35,363 nucleotides of DNA from Candidatus Dormiibacterota bacterium (GTDB lineage: Bacteria; Vulcanimicrobiota; Vulcanimicrobiia; Vulcanimicrobiales; Vulcanimicrobiaceae). Where the stretch lies: NCBI GenBank assembly GCA_035532835.1, contig DATKQG010000017.1, positions 1-35,363 on the forward strand, given 5' to 3'. The notes under the pieces are model-generated. The model did no database searches. It was not told the origin of the DNA and saw only the letters and a list, made by a program, of their open reading frames with translations. Below are positions 7,855 through 16,389 of this stretch, one piece after another (the first letter of the stretch is position 1; every line of letters starts with the position of its first letter). Position numbers and translations under genes: made by a program.

Positions 7855-8513
7855 GCGCGAACCACCGGATGCGGCATGGTAACGGCCGGCCGTTCGCCGT
7901 AATCCGCACGCACCGCGTGCGGGCTGCGCGCGGGCTGCGCGCGCTCGCCGAGAAGAGCGACGGCTATGGCGGCGTTGGAGGCCGCGGGAGAGAGCGATTC
8001 CACGATATAGCCGCGTTCGGCGAGGGAGCCAAGCACGTCCTCCGGGGCGCCCACCACGCGCAACGATTCGTCGAGGGCCGCCGGGAGCACGGCGTTCAGC
8101 ACTTCGGCCACCCAGCCGGAGGCGCGAAGCTCGCCGTTCCCGGAGCGGTAGCGGGCCGAGATAACGCCTTTGCGGCCCACGACGACGGTGAGCAGCGGCC
8201 CGGCGGGGACGAGATATTCGAGCAGATCGTACGAAGAGATCGCGGCTAGCGGCAGCTGCCAGCCCAGCGCCAGCGATTTTGCGTAGCTCAGCGCGATACG
8301 CAGGCCGGTGAACCCGCCGGGGCCGCTCCCGACGGCGATCCGGTCGAGGGCCGCCCCATCGACGCCAGCCGTATCCAGGACGGTACGGATGAGGCCCAAC
8401 CCGGATTCCAGCGCGACCATCCCCGAAGCGGACGCCGATGCGAGCACCCTGCCGTCCTCGGTGACGGCGGCCGAAAAGGCCCCTAGCGCTCCGTCGATGC
8501 CGAGCACTCTCAC
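7851..8513 (-). CDS. tsaB: tRNA t6A37 biosynthesis protein TsaB
   Basis: TsaB is the catalytically inactive ASKHA-fold partner that dimerises with TsaD and, with TsaE, installs threonylcarbamoyl on A37 of ANN-reading tRNAs. The sequence opens VRVLGIDGALGAFSAAV, has the diagnostic GSGPGGFTGLRIALSYAKSLA about 65 residues in, and is 220 residues long, which is usual. GTG at 8513 is chosen because it overlaps the tsaE stop (GTGA) and directly precedes the conserved LGIDGA strand. The same frame stays open upstream to 9053, but that stretch overlaps tsaE and has no family similarity. TsaD is not in the window. Confidence 0.92.
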   Translation of the reverse strand: MRVLGIDGALGAFSAAVTEDGRVLASASASGMVALESGLGLIRTVLDTAGVDGAALDRIAVGSGPGGFTGLRIALSYAKSLALGWQLPLAAISSYDLLEYLVPAGPLLTVVVGRKGVISARYRSGNGELRASGWVAEVLNAVLPAALDESLRVVGAPEDVLGSLAERGYIVESLSPAASNAAIAVALLGERAQPARSPHAVRADYGERPAVTMPHPVVRA

Positions 8514-8971
8514 GGGCGGTACTCCACGCTGACCGTCCGCGGGCCCGGGCCGGCCCCCTCGATGGCCACGTCGTAGCGGCCGTTGGGCATCAGCTGCGGG
8601 GCCCGGCTCCACCACTCCACCAGCACGATCGAATCGCCGGAGAAGGCGTCCTCGAGCCCGAGCTCGGCGAGTTCCGCCGGGTCTTCGATGCGGTAGAGAT
8701 CCAAATGGTCGATGGCGGGGGCTTGCGAAAGCGGCCCGGCCGGGGGAAGGTAGCGATGCCAGAACGTGAAGGTCGGGCTCGATGTGGGGTCGTCGCCATG
8801 GAGCGCGCGCACCACGGCGCGCACGAAGGTGGTCTTTCCCGCGCCGAGCGGGCCGCTTAGGGCGACGGTATCGCCCGCGCGCAAACGTGCCGCGAAACGC
8901 TGCGCGAAGGCGACGAATGCGGATTCGGTTGGGAAAGTGGCGTGGAAGGGCGCGGCGAAGGTATCGGGCAT
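8510..8971 (-). CDS. tsaE: tRNA t6A37 biosynthesis ATPase TsaE
   Basis: A 153-residue P-loop ATPase that drives turnover of the TsaBD complex in t6A synthesis. The Walker A motif GPLGAGKTTFVRA is at about residue 40, followed by the family's SSPTFTFWHRY and the HLDLYRIEDPAELAELGLEDAF block, then VLVEWWSR. The ATG at 8971 gives a normal-length N-terminus. The same frame runs upstream to 9205, but that extension is Ser/Arg/Gly low-complexity and is antisense to a plausible small gene. It heads the minus-strand series tsaE-tsaB-rimI-yqeK-rsfS. Its start codon lies within the same CATG tetranucleotide as the start of the opposite-strand ORF. Confidence 0.9.
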   Translation of the reverse strand: MPDTFAAPFHATFPTESAFVAFAQRFAARLRAGDTVALSGPLGAGKTTFVRAVVRALHGDDPTSSPTFTFWHRYLPPAGPLSQAPAIDHLDLYRIEDPAELAELGLEDAFSGDSIVLVEWWSRAPQLMPNGRYDVAIEGAGPGPRTVSVEYRP

Positions 8972-9230
8972 GGATTTCGAGGCCTCTTTCGAGGCAAAAC
9001 TCCAAGAGCATCTGCGGGCGGTCGCGGCGGCCGCGAACGATGCCAAGGAGCATATCCGCCTGGGAGTGGGAGCGCAGCGCCCGCAGCCGGAGGAGCGCCG
9101 GGCCGAGCCCGAGTGGGCGCCGCCGCCCCGCCCGCAGGCGGCCGTTTCATTCGACGATCTCTCGGACACCGCCGTCCCGAGGCCGGAGGTTGACGACGAG
9201 GGCATCCCCGTGTGGGAAGACCCGCCGTAA
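8970..9230 (+). CDS. Small acidic hypothetical protein upstream of gyrA
   Basis: An 86-residue frame beginning with ATG at 8970, with GAAGG about 9 bases upstream. The first half is predicted helical and charged (MDFEASFEAKLQEHLRAVAAAANDAKEHIR); the second half is Pro/Glu/Arg-rich and ends DDEGIPVWEDPP. There is no signal peptide or membrane segment. It runs in the direction of gyrA, whose start is 75 bases downstream, so the two may share a transcript. The charge pattern and the non-random acidic C-terminus look like a real, possibly lineage-specific protein. It must share its start region head-to-head with tsaE, which weakens the case. Function unknown. Confidence 0.5.
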   Translation: MDFEASFEAKLQEHLRAVAAAANDAKEHIRLGVGAQRPQPEERRAEPEWAPPPRPQAAVSFDDLSDTAVPRPEVDDEGIPVWEDPP

Positions 9231-9305
9231 ACCTCGAATCCTTAGGACTTGAAATAATCGCGACGGTTGGCACGAGCGCCAGCCATATTTTTTGTAATCG
9301 AGCAG

Positions 9306-11813
9306 ATGAATAACGATATTATCCAACGCGTAAACGTCGAAGACGAGATGAAGGAGAGCTACCTCTCCTACGCCATGTCGGTCATCGCGTCGCGCGCCTT
9401 ACCCGACGTTCGCGACGGCCTCAAGCCCGTGCAGCGCCGCATCTTGTACGCGATGCGTGAGATGGGGATGGAACCGAACAAGCAGCACCGCAAGTGCGCC
9501 GGTGTCATCGGAGAAGTGCTCAAGAGCTACCATCCGCACGGCGACAGCTCGGTGTACGATGCGCTCGTTCGGCTAGCGCAGGATTTTACGCTGCGCTACC
9601 CGCTCATCGACGGCCACGGTAACTTCGGCTCGATCGACCCCGACTCTCCGGCCGCCTATCGGTACACCGAAGCGCGTTTGGCCCGGCCGGCGACCGATAT
9701 CCTCGCCGATATCGATAAAGAGACGGTTCCGTTCGTCAATAATTTCGACAACCAGGGTACCGAACCGACCGTATTGCCCGGGCGTTTTCCGCAGCTCTTG
9801 CTCAACGGCTCGAGCGGCATCGCGGTCGGCATGGCGACCAACATTCCGCCCCATAACCTCAACGAGATCGCGGATGCGATCGTGTTGCTGCTCGACGACC
9901 CCAACGCCGACGACGACGCGCTCTGCGATATCGTGCACGGCCCCGACTTCCCGACCGGCGGCACGATCCTCGGCCAAGAAGCGATTCGACAGGCTTACAA
10001 AACCGGCCGCGGCTCGGTCGTGATTCGCGGTAAAGCCGAGATCGTCGAAGAGAAGGGCCGCCACAAGATCGTCATTACGGAAATTCCGTATCAGGTCTAC
10101 AAGGGGCGCATCGTCGAAGCGATCGCCGAGGCGCACTCCGAGAAGCGCATCCAGGGCATCGCGCGCTTGGACGACGAGTCGAACCGTAAGGGCATGCGCG
10201 TCGTCGTCGAACTGCAGAAGAGTGCGACACCCAAAGTCGTGCTCAATCAGCTTTTCAAGCACACGCCGCTGCAATCGAGTTTCGGTTTCAATATGCTGGC
10301 GCTGGTGCCGGTGGGCGAACCGCGTGCCAACGGGACGGTCGCGCTCGAGCCGCGGGTGCTCTCGCTCAAGCAACTGCTCGAGTTCTTTATCGGGCATCGC
10401 AAAGACGTTATCACGCGCCGCACGCAGTACGATCTGCGCAAGGCCGAAGAACGCGCGCATCTGCTCGAAGGCTACCGCATCGCCCTCGACAACATCGACG
10501 AAGTCATCGAAATCGTTCGTTCGAGCCAGACGACCGACGAAGCCAAGACCCGGCTTTCGGAACGCTTTAGCCTCTCCGATATCCAGGCCCAAGCGATCGT
10601 CGATATGCGTCTGCGCACGCTCGTCGGCCTCGAGCGGCAGAAGATCGAAGACGAATACAACGAGTTGATGAAGACGATTGCCGATCTGCACGACATTCTG
10701 GGTAACGAGCGCCGCGTCGCGCAGATCATCAAGGGCGAAACGCTCGAAATCAAAAAGCGCTACGGCGACGACCGCCGCACCGACGTGCAGCCCGCCGAGA
10801 ACGAAATCTCGATGGAGCAGTTGATCCCGAACACCGACGTCGTCGTGACGTACACGGTGGGCGGATACATCAAGCGCGTATCGGTCGATACGTTCCGCAC
10901 GCAGAATCGCGGCGGACGCGGCGTCACCGGCATCTCCAACCTCAAGCGCGAAGATGTCGTACGCAATTTCTTCACCACCAAGACGCACGATCACGTGCTC
11001 TTCTTTACGAACAAGGGACGCGTCTATCGCTTGCGCGGATACGAGATTCCCGATACCACGCGTCAAGCGCGCGGCACGGCGCTCGTCAATCTGCTCACGC
11101 TGCCTCCGGGCGAGCACGTCACCGCGGTCTTCCCGATCGACAAGTTCGAAGGCGAGAAGAACCTGGTGATGGTGACCGAGCAGGGCGTCATCAAGAAGAC
11201 GCGACTCGACGAGTTTGCCAACGTCCGGCGTAACGGCCTCAACGCCATCAACCTCGATGAGAAAGACGACCTATTGGCCGTCGATCTCTCCGATGGGTCG
11301 CGCGATATCATTCTGGGCACGCGCCTTGGAATGGCGGTTCACTTCAACGAAAAGAACGTCCGCGCGATGGGCCGCAACGCACGCGGCGTCAAGGCGATGA
11401 CGCTCGAGAACGGCGATACCATCATCGCGATGGATATCGTGGAAGACGAGCGTAAGGAAGTCTTGCTGGTCACCTCCAAGGCGTTCGGTAAACGCACGCC
11501 GATCGAAGACTACCGTCACACCTCGCGGGGAGGCAAGGGCGTCAAAGCCTTCGCCAAGGAGCGCGAGGACATCGGTACCGTCGTCGACCAGATCATGGTC
11601 GCACCGGACGACCAATTGCTGATGATCACCAGCGGCAATCAGGTGATCCGCCTCAAGGTCGGCGACATCCGTAAGGCCGGTCGCTCCACCAAGGGCGTTC
11701 GCTTGCAGCGGCTGGGCGAGGGCGACGAGGTGATCGCCATCACGAATATGGGTAAGCAAGCAGAGCAGATCGAGGACATCACGGGCGAAGAGATCATCCC
11801 CCCGGCCGAGTAG
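9306..11813 (+). CDS. gyrA: DNA gyrase subunit A
   Basis: GyrA, the DNA-breaking and wrapping subunit of gyrase (A2B2), introduces negative supercoils using ATP hydrolysed by GyrB. At 835 residues it is full length. The N-terminal winged-helix/tower part begins [19 protein letters not shown]. The catalytic tyrosine is Tyr120 in [10 protein letters not shown]. The [17 protein letters not shown] loop follows. The C-terminal pinwheel has several [12 protein letters not shown]-type repeats and a slightly degenerate GyrA-box, QNRGGRG, which argues for gyrase rather than topo IV ParC. ATG at 9306 fits the family N-terminus; a longer frame from 9267 adds non-conserved residues. A GC hairpin overlaps the stop codon. 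gyrB is not in the window. Confidence 0.96.
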   Translation: MNNDIIQRVNVEDEMKESYLSYAMSVIASRALPDVRDGLKPVQRRILYAMREMGMEPNKQHRKCAGVIGEVLKSYHPHGDSSVYDALVRLAQDFTLRYPLIDGHGNFGSIDPDSPAAYRYTEARLARPATDILADIDKETVPFVNNFDNQGTEPTVLPGRFPQLLLNGSSGIAVGMATNIPPHNLNEIADAIVLLLDDPNADDDALCDIVHGPDFPTGGTILGQEAIRQAYKTGRGSVVIRGKAEIVEEKGRHKIVITEIPYQVYKGRIVEAIAEAHSEKRIQGIARLDDESNRKGMRVVVELQKSATPKVVLNQLFKHTPLQSSFGFNMLALVPVGEPRANGTVALEPRVLSLKQLLEFFIGHRKDVITRRTQYDLRKAEERAHLLEGYRIALDNIDEVIEIVRSSQTTDEAKTRLSERFSLSDIQAQAIVDMRLRTLVGLERQKIEDEYNELMKTIADLHDILGNERRVAQIIKGETLEIKKRYGDDRRTDVQPAENEISMEQLIPNTDVVVTYTVGGYIKRVSVDTFRTQNRGGRGVTGISNLKREDVVRNFFTTKTHDHVLFFTNKGRVYRLRGYEIPDTTRQARGTALVNLLTLPPGEHVTAVFPIDKFEGEKNLVMVTEQGVIKKTRLDEFANVRRNGLNAINLDEKDDLLAVDLSDGSRDIILGTRLGMAVHFNEKNVRAMGRNARGVKAMTLENGDTIIAMDIVEDERKEVLLVTSKAFGKRTPIEDYRHTSRGGKGVKAFAKEREDIGTVVDQIMVAPDDQLLMITSGNQVIRLKVGDIRKAGRSTKGVRLQRLGEGDEVIAITNMGKQAEQIEDITGEEIIPPAE

Positions 11814-11820
11814 CCGGGGG
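11799..11820 (+). other. GC hairpin over the gyrA stop codon
   Basis: CCCCCGGC (11799-11806) pairs with GCCGGGGG (11813-11820) around a six-base loop containing most of the TAG stop. No T-run follows, so it is not a standard intrinsic terminator. It may partly separate gyrA from the thioredoxin gene 71 bases downstream or protect the mRNA 3' end. Confidence 0.45.
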
Positions 11821-11884
11821 TGCCTCGAAACCCTTGCAAGCGGACCACGGGTTCGAACTACTGGAGGTAAGAAATACCAATTTT

Positions 11885-12211
11885 ATGAGCGCATTGCCAG
11901 ACGTCACCCAGAGCACGTTCCAAGCCGAAGTACTCCAAAGCAGCCAGCCGGTGCTGGTGGACTTTTGGGCTCCTTGGTGCGGGCCGTGTAAGATGCTTTC
12001 CCCGGTCGTCGAAAAAGTCGCCGCCGCCAACACCGGCAAGGCGAAATTCGTCAAGCTGAACACCGACGACAACCCGAGCCTAGCCGGGCAGTATCAGGTC
12101 TCCGGGATTCCGTGCCTGATTCTCTTCAAAGACGGCCAACCGGTCGATCGCATCGTCGGGTACGTTCCGGAGAACGCGATCTCTTCGATGCTTTCCAAGC
12201 ACGTCGCGTAG
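11885..12211 (+). CDS. trxA: Thioredoxin
   Basis: A 108-residue cytoplasmic thioredoxin with the redox motif WCGPC inside VDFWAPWCGPCKMLSPVVEK, the conserved cis-proline segment VSGIPCLILFKDG and a normal length. It reduces disulfides in client enzymes using electrons from thioredoxin reductase. The ATG at 11885 gives the standard N-terminus, although the obvious GGAGG (11863-11867) is 17 bases upstream, longer than ideal. An upstream in-frame start within 11834-11885 would add residues not typical of the family. There is an extra cysteine next to the cis-proline (IPC rather than IPT). It sits 12 bases before selA, which suggests shared transcription. Confidence 0.93.
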   Translation: MSALPDVTQSTFQAEVLQSSQPVLVDFWAPWCGPCKMLSPVVEKVAAANTGKAKFVKLNTDDNPSLAGQYQVSGIPCLILFKDGQPVDRIVGYVPENAISSMLSKHVA

Positions 12212-12223
12212 GAAGCACGCAAC

Positions 12224-13561
12224 GTGCAGGCGCTCCGGGAGTTGCCCGCGGTGCACCGGCTTCTCGACGATCCCGCCATCGCGCCCTACGAGGCTCTCGT
12301 AGGGCGCGATGCATTACGCGACGCAATTGAGCGCGAGCTCCGGCGCGCGCGCGGCACCCGCGCCGTGCCCGCATATGCGGAGCTGGTCGCGCAGATCGGC
12401 GTTCGCCTCGAAGCGCTGGCCGCGCAGTCGCTGCTGCCGGTCATCAACGGCACCGGCATCATCCTGCACACGAATCTCGGGCGAGCGCCGCTCGCTCGCG
12501 AGGCGCTCGACGCGGCGCGCGAAATTGGGAGCGGCTATTCGAACCTGGAGTACGACTTGCTCGAAGGGGCGCGCGGTTCGCGTTACGCTCGCGTAACGAG
12601 CCTGCTGCGCGAAGCGAGCGGCGCCGGCGACGCGCTCGTCGTCAATAATTGCGCGGCTGCCGTGCTGCTGATCCTCGATACGTTTGCCAAGGGATTGGAA
12701 GTGATCGTATCGCGCAATCAACTCGTCGAGATCGGCGGCGGCTTTCGGCTCCCCGACGTCTTAGAACGCAGCGGCGCGACGCTGGTCGAGGTCGGCGCGA
12801 CCAACAAGGTGTATCTGCGCGACTTCGAGCGAGCGCTTTCGCCCAAAACGGCGCTGATGATGCGCTCGCATCCCTCCAATTACTCGATCGAAGGCTTCGT
12901 CCACGACGTAGATGCCGCCGAACTTGTGGCGCTGGGCGGACGCGTCGGCGTTCCGATTGTGGAAGATCTCGGCGGCGGCGCGCTCGTAGACCTCGGCGAA
13001 TACGGTTTGCCGCGCGAACGTACGGTGCGCGATGCGGTCGGCGCGGGGGTAGCGTTGGTCGCCTTCTCCGGCGACAAGCTGCTGGGCGGCCCTCAAGCGG
13101 GCATCATTGTCGGCGCCGCTCCGGCGGTTGCGCGTTTACGCAGTAATCCGTTGCTGCGCGCGCTACGCGTCGATAAGCTTACGCTGGCGGCACTCGCGGA
13201 GACCCTGCGGCTTTACCGATCCCGCGAGTCGCGCGAACGCATCCCGTTTTACGCGATGCTGGGCGCGTCGCTGGATTCGCTGCGCGCTCGGGCCGGCGCT
13301 TACGTTGAGAAGATCGCCTCCGCGCAGATCGTGGAGAGCGAAGCCTTCGTGGGCGGCGGAGCGCTCCCGAAGCATGGGTTCCCTTCGATTGCCGTCGCGT
13401 TGCCGGTTGCGTCGCCGCAGAGCGTCGCGGCTCGCCTGCGTGGGGGAAAGCCGGCCGTCGTCGCCCGCGTCGACGAGCGCGGCGTCCTCATCGATCTGCG
13501 AACGATCGCTCCGGACCAAGATGTACTCGCGATCACCGCCCTGGAAGGTGCGTTACGATGA
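12224..13561 (+). CDS. selA: L-seryl-tRNA(Sec) selenium transferase SelA
   Basis: SelA is a PLP enzyme that converts Ser-tRNA(Sec) to Sec-tRNA(Sec) using selenophosphate. At 445 residues it has the expected length. Visible marks are the N-terminal LPAVHRLLDDP helix, the conserved PVINGTGIILHTNLGRAPL, the YSNLEYDLLEGARGSR segment, NNCAAAVLLIL, and the PLP-lysine Lys285 in FSGDKLLGGPQAG. The start is GTG at 12224 with GGAAG just upstream. A striking 16-bp perfect stem-loop occupies codons ~18-30. The 3' end overlaps the aldehyde dehydrogenase start by four bases (ATGA). selB lies 2.8 kb downstream in the same series and a tRNA-Sec fragment is at 33516, so this is a genuine Sec locus. Confidence 0.95.
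   Translation: MQALRELPAVHRLLDDPAIAPYEALVGRDALRDAIERELRRARGTRAVPAYAELVAQIGVRLEALAAQSLLPVINGTGIILHTNLGRAPLAREALDAAREIGSGYSNLEYDLLEGARGSRYARVTSLLREASGAGDALVVNNCAAAVLLILDTFAKGLEVIVSRNQLVEIGGGFRLPDVLERSGATLVEVGATNKVYLRDFERALSPKTALMMRSHPSNYSIEGFVHDVDAAELVALGGRVGVPIVEDLGGGALVDLGEYGLPRERTVRDAVGAGVALVAFSGDKLLGGPQAGIIVGAAPAVARLRSNPLLRALRVDKLTLAALAETLRLYRSRESRERIPFYAMLGASLDSLRARAGAYVEKIASAQIVESEAFVGGGALPKHGFPSIAVALPVASPQSVAARLRGGKPAVVARVDERGVLIDLRTIAPDQDVLAITALEGALR
12277..12311 (+). promoter_or_regulatory. 16-bp perfect stem-loop inside the selA coding start
   Basis: CATCGCGCCCTACGAG (12277-12292) and CTCGTAGGGCGCGATG (12296-12311) are exact complements separated by only three bases (GCT), about 50 bases after the selA start. 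A 16-bp uninterrupted hairpin is far beyond chance for coding DNA. In mRNA the top reads AGGCUCU. Escherichia coli selAB mRNA is known to carry a SelB-binding SECIS-like hairpin near its start, so an analogous feedback role is possible, but this is inference. Confidence 0.5.
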
Positions 13562-14976
13562 AATTTCCCGTGTTTGTTGCCGGCGAAGAACGCGCCGGCG
13601 ACGGAACGATGGCCGTGCACAGCCCCTACGACGGCAAGGCCGTGGGAGAGGTTGCGATTGCCGGTACCCGCGACATGGAGGATGCGATCGCCTCCGCAGT
13701 CCTCGCGTTCAACGATTGCCGGCAGCTTCCGCGCTACGAACGTCAGGCGATTCTGCGGCGTATCGCGGCGGCGCTCCACGAACGCTCGGACGCATTGGTG
13801 GACCTGATGATTGCCGATTCCGGCAAACCGCGGCGCTTCGCCCGCATCGAAGTGGAGCGCGCGATTTCGACCTTCTCGCTCGCCGCGGACGAAGTGACGC
13901 GCGGCGCGGGCGAAGTGCTCCCCTTGGACGTCGCTCCCTCCGGCGTCGGATATACGGCCATCGCTTCCCGTCGCGCCATCGGGCCGATCGGCGCTATCTC
14001 GCCATTCAATTTTCCGCTCAACCTCGCCGCGCATAAAATCGCGCCCGCGATTGCGGTGGGGAACCCGATCGTACTTAAGGTTCCTCCACAGGCACCGTTG
14101 AGCACGCTCGAACTCGCGCGCATCGTCTACGCTTCGGGTTGGCCAAAGATGGGATTTTCGGCCATGCACGCACCGGTCGAAATCGCCCAAGCGCTGGCGA
14201 CCGACGAGCGGATCGCGATGCTCTCGTTTACGGGGTCGAGTGCCGTGGGATGGCACCTCAAGAGCGTCTCCGGGCGCAAGCGCGTGGCGCTGGAACTAGG
14301 CGGCAACGCGGCCGCGATCGTTTGCGACGATGCGGACATCGCGTGGGCGGCACAGCGTTGCGCGCTCGGTGCGTTCGCGCAAGCCGGACAAGTCTGCATC
14401 AAAGTGCAGCGTATCTACGTGTTGCGTAACAAATACGAAGCGTTTCGCGAAGCGCTGCTGCGCGAAACGCGCGCGCTGGCGTTCGGCGATCCGAACGACG
14501 AACGAACGATGGTCGGCCCGGTGATCGACGCGCGCTCGGCCGAACGCATCGCCGATTGGGTCGCACAAGCGATCGCCGGGGGAGCCCGCGTGCTCTGCGG
14601 CAATACGTGGGAGAGACGCGTGATGGCTCCGACGCTCTTGGAGGATACGCAGCCTTCGATGTGCGTCGAATCCGAAGAGGTGTTCGGCCCGGTCGCCACG
14701 CTGCGTCCCGTCGATTCGCTCGACGAAGCGTTCGAACGTACGAACGCCACCCGGTTCGGCTTACAGGCGGGGATCTTTACGCACGACGTGCGTACGATTG
14801 CCGCCGCATTCGAACGCCTCGACGTGGGCGGAGTTATCGCTAACGATTATCCCACGCTGCGCATCGACAATTTTCCGTACGGGGGCGTGAAAGAGAGCGG
14901 TTTTGGGCGCGAGGGCGTTCGCTACGCCATGGACGAGATGACCGAGATGAAGTCGCTGGTCATCCGTTATCGGTGA
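13558..14976 (+). CDS. NAD(P)-dependent aldehyde dehydrogenase
   Basis: A 472-residue aldehyde dehydrogenase superfamily enzyme oxidising an aldehyde to its acid. Features in order: AIGPIGAISPFNFPLNLAAHK (cofactor-binding region with the conserved Asn), LSFTGSSAVGW (the Gly-rich turn), the general base Glu246 in ELGGNAA, the nucleophile Cys280 in AGQVCIKVQ, EEVFGPV, and the ending YGGVKESGFGREG. All catalytic residues are present. The overall form resembles lactaldehyde/succinate-semialdehyde-type members; the substrate cannot be read from sequence. It overlaps selA by four bases and the permease by four bases, so all three are probably co-translated. The catalytic residue is an ordinary Cys codon, so this is not a selenoprotein. 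GGAAGG lies just before the ATG. Confidence 0.93.
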   Translation: MKFPVFVAGEERAGDGTMAVHSPYDGKAVGEVAIAGTRDMEDAIASAVLAFNDCRQLPRYERQAILRRIAAALHERSDALVDLMIADSGKPRRFARIEVERAISTFSLAADEVTRGAGEVLPLDVAPSGVGYTAIASRRAIGPIGAISPFNFPLNLAAHKIAPAIAVGNPIVLKVPPQAPLSTLELARIVYASGWPKMGFSAMHAPVEIAQALATDERIAMLSFTGSSAVGWHLKSVSGRKRVALELGGNAAAIVCDDADIAWAAQRCALGAFAQAGQVCIKVQRIYVLRNKYEAFREALLRETRALAFGDPNDERTMVGPVIDARSAERIADWVAQAIAGGARVLCGNTWERRVMAPTLLEDTQPSMCVESEEVFGPVATLRPVDSLDEAFERTNATRFGLQAGIFTHDVRTIAAAFERLDVGGVIANDYPTLRIDNFPYGGVKESGFGREGVRYAMDEMTEMKSLVIRYR

Positions 14977-16382
14977 AGCACCTCTTCGCACGGCAACCCC
15001 TGGCGTGGACGCAGAGCGATCGCGACGGGCCCACCTTACGCCGTTCGTTGGGGTGGCCGGCGCTTACGGCGATTGGGCTGGGAACGATGCTCGGCGGGAT
15101 TTTTCCCACGATCGGCGCGGGAGCGCATGCGGCGGGTCCGGCCGTCATCCTCGCATACACGCTCTCGGGATTGGTGAGTTTATGCGTAGCGCTCTGCTAT
15201 GCCGAATTCGCTTCGATGGTTCCGGTCGCCGGGAGCGCCTACACGTACGCGTACGCAACCCTCGGTGAAGCGGTTGCGTGGGTCATCGGTTGGGACTTGA
15301 TCTTAGAGTACGGGCTTTCGGTTGCCCCGACGGCATCGTCGTGGTCGGATTACGCGCAGCATCTCCTCGCAAATGTCGGCGTCGTGTTGCCGGCGTGGGC
15401 GCAGAGCGGCGCCATCGGCTCCGGCCGGATCGACGTGATCGCCGCGCTTACCGTGCTTGCGGTGACGCTCTTGGTGGCTATCGGCATTCGCGAATCGGCG
15501 CATTTCAACGGCGCGCTCGTCGTGTTTCAAGTCGTGACGATGGTGGTGTTTCTCGCCGCGGTTCTACCCGCGGTGCATCTTTCCAACCTCCATCCGTTCG
15601 CACCCCACGGATGGCACGGCATCGTCGCCGGAACGGCACTCGTCTTCTACGCATACATCGGCTTCGACACCGTCACGGTTGCGTCGGAGGAGGCGCACGA
15701 TCCGGTCAAACACGTTCCCCTGGGCATCATCCTCGCGTTGGTCATCGGCGGACTGCTCTACGTCGCGATCGCGTTTGCCACCGTCGGCGCCATTTCCGTG
15801 GGAAAGCTGAGCGACGGCGCCGCGATGCTCGATGCGCTCGAGGCCGCAACCAAGAATCCGATCGCATTTTGGCTCGTAGCCTTGGGCGGCATCGCCGGGA
15901 ATACGACCGTCATGCTCACCTCGCTGCTCGGCCAAGTGCGCATTTTCTACGTGATGTCGCGCGACCGGCTGTTGCCGCATGCGGTTGCCGCGATCCATCC
16001 ACGCTTTCGCACGCCGGTCCGGATGACGCTTATCACGGGCGGATTGGTGGCGGTTCTCGCCGCCACGTTGCCGCTGGCGGCACTCCTCGACTTCGTCAAC
16101 ATCGGCACGCTGAGCGCCTTTGCAATCGTCTGTATCGGCGTGTTGGTTCTGCGCATCGTACAGCCCGACGCGCACCGCCCCTTTCGGGCGCCGCTCGTGT
16201 GGGTGTTCACGCTGCTGGGCGCCGCCTCGTGTCTCTATCTGATTACCGGCCTCTCGTTGCCCACGTGGATTCGCTTTCTGGTCTGGTTCGCGGTCGGCAT
16301 CGCGATCTACGCGGTTTACGGATATAGAAAGAGCCATCTGCGCGCCGCCATGACTTCCGCTTCAAAAACGGGAACGAGCTGA
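14973..16382 (+). CDS. APC superfamily amino acid permease
   Basis: A 469-residue inner-membrane transporter with about twelve hydrophobic segments. The first helix region LTAIGLGTMLGGIFPTIGAGA carries the family's unwound Gly-rich substrate site. TLSGLVSLCVALCYAEFASMVPVAGSAYTY is the classic APC signature of helices 2-3, and the middle segment FYAYIGFDTVTVASEEAHDP is typical of the cationic amino acid/YfnA-like group. The substrate is therefore likely an amino acid or polyamine, exact type unknown. The GTG start at 14973 overlaps the aldehyde dehydrogenase stop (GTGA). Only 7 bases separate its stop from selB. The short hydrophilic N-terminus and a basic C-terminal tail are cytoplasmic. Confidence 0.92.
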   Translation: MKHLFARQPLAWTQSDRDGPTLRRSLGWPALTAIGLGTMLGGIFPTIGAGAHAAGPAVILAYTLSGLVSLCVALCYAEFASMVPVAGSAYTYAYATLGEAVAWVIGWDLILEYGLSVAPTASSWSDYAQHLLANVGVVLPAWAQSGAIGSGRIDVIAALTVLAVTLLVAIGIRESAHFNGALVVFQVVTMVVFLAAVLPAVHLSNLHPFAPHGWHGIVAGTALVFYAYIGFDTVTVASEEAHDPVKHVPLGIILALVIGGLLYVAIAFATVGAISVGKLSDGAAMLDALEAATKNPIAFWLVALGGIAGNTTVMLTSLLGQVRIFYVMSRDRLLPHAVAAIHPRFRTPVRMTLITGGLVAVLAATLPLAALLDFVNIGTLSAFAIVCIGVLVLRIVQPDAHRPFRAPLVWVFTLLGAASCLYLITGLSLPTWIRFLVWFAVGIAIYAVYGYRKSHLRAAMTSASKTGTS

Positions 16383-16389
16383 GCGGCAT

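Noticed and set aside
9573-11117. 514-codon open frame antisense to gyrA
   Set aside because: It lies wholly within gyrA, which is certain; its composition is that of a reverse-strand shadow.
11840-11870. GGGTTCGAAC resembling a tRNA T-arm
   Set aside because: The flanking bases do not pair into a T-stem, and no acceptor or anticodon arm can be drawn.
14974-14976. TGA of the aldehyde dehydrogenase as a possible selenocysteine codon
   Set aside because: The protein is already complete in the family sense, its nucleophile is an ordinary Cys280, and the next gene starts in an overlapping GTGA. Read-through gives no conserved sequence.
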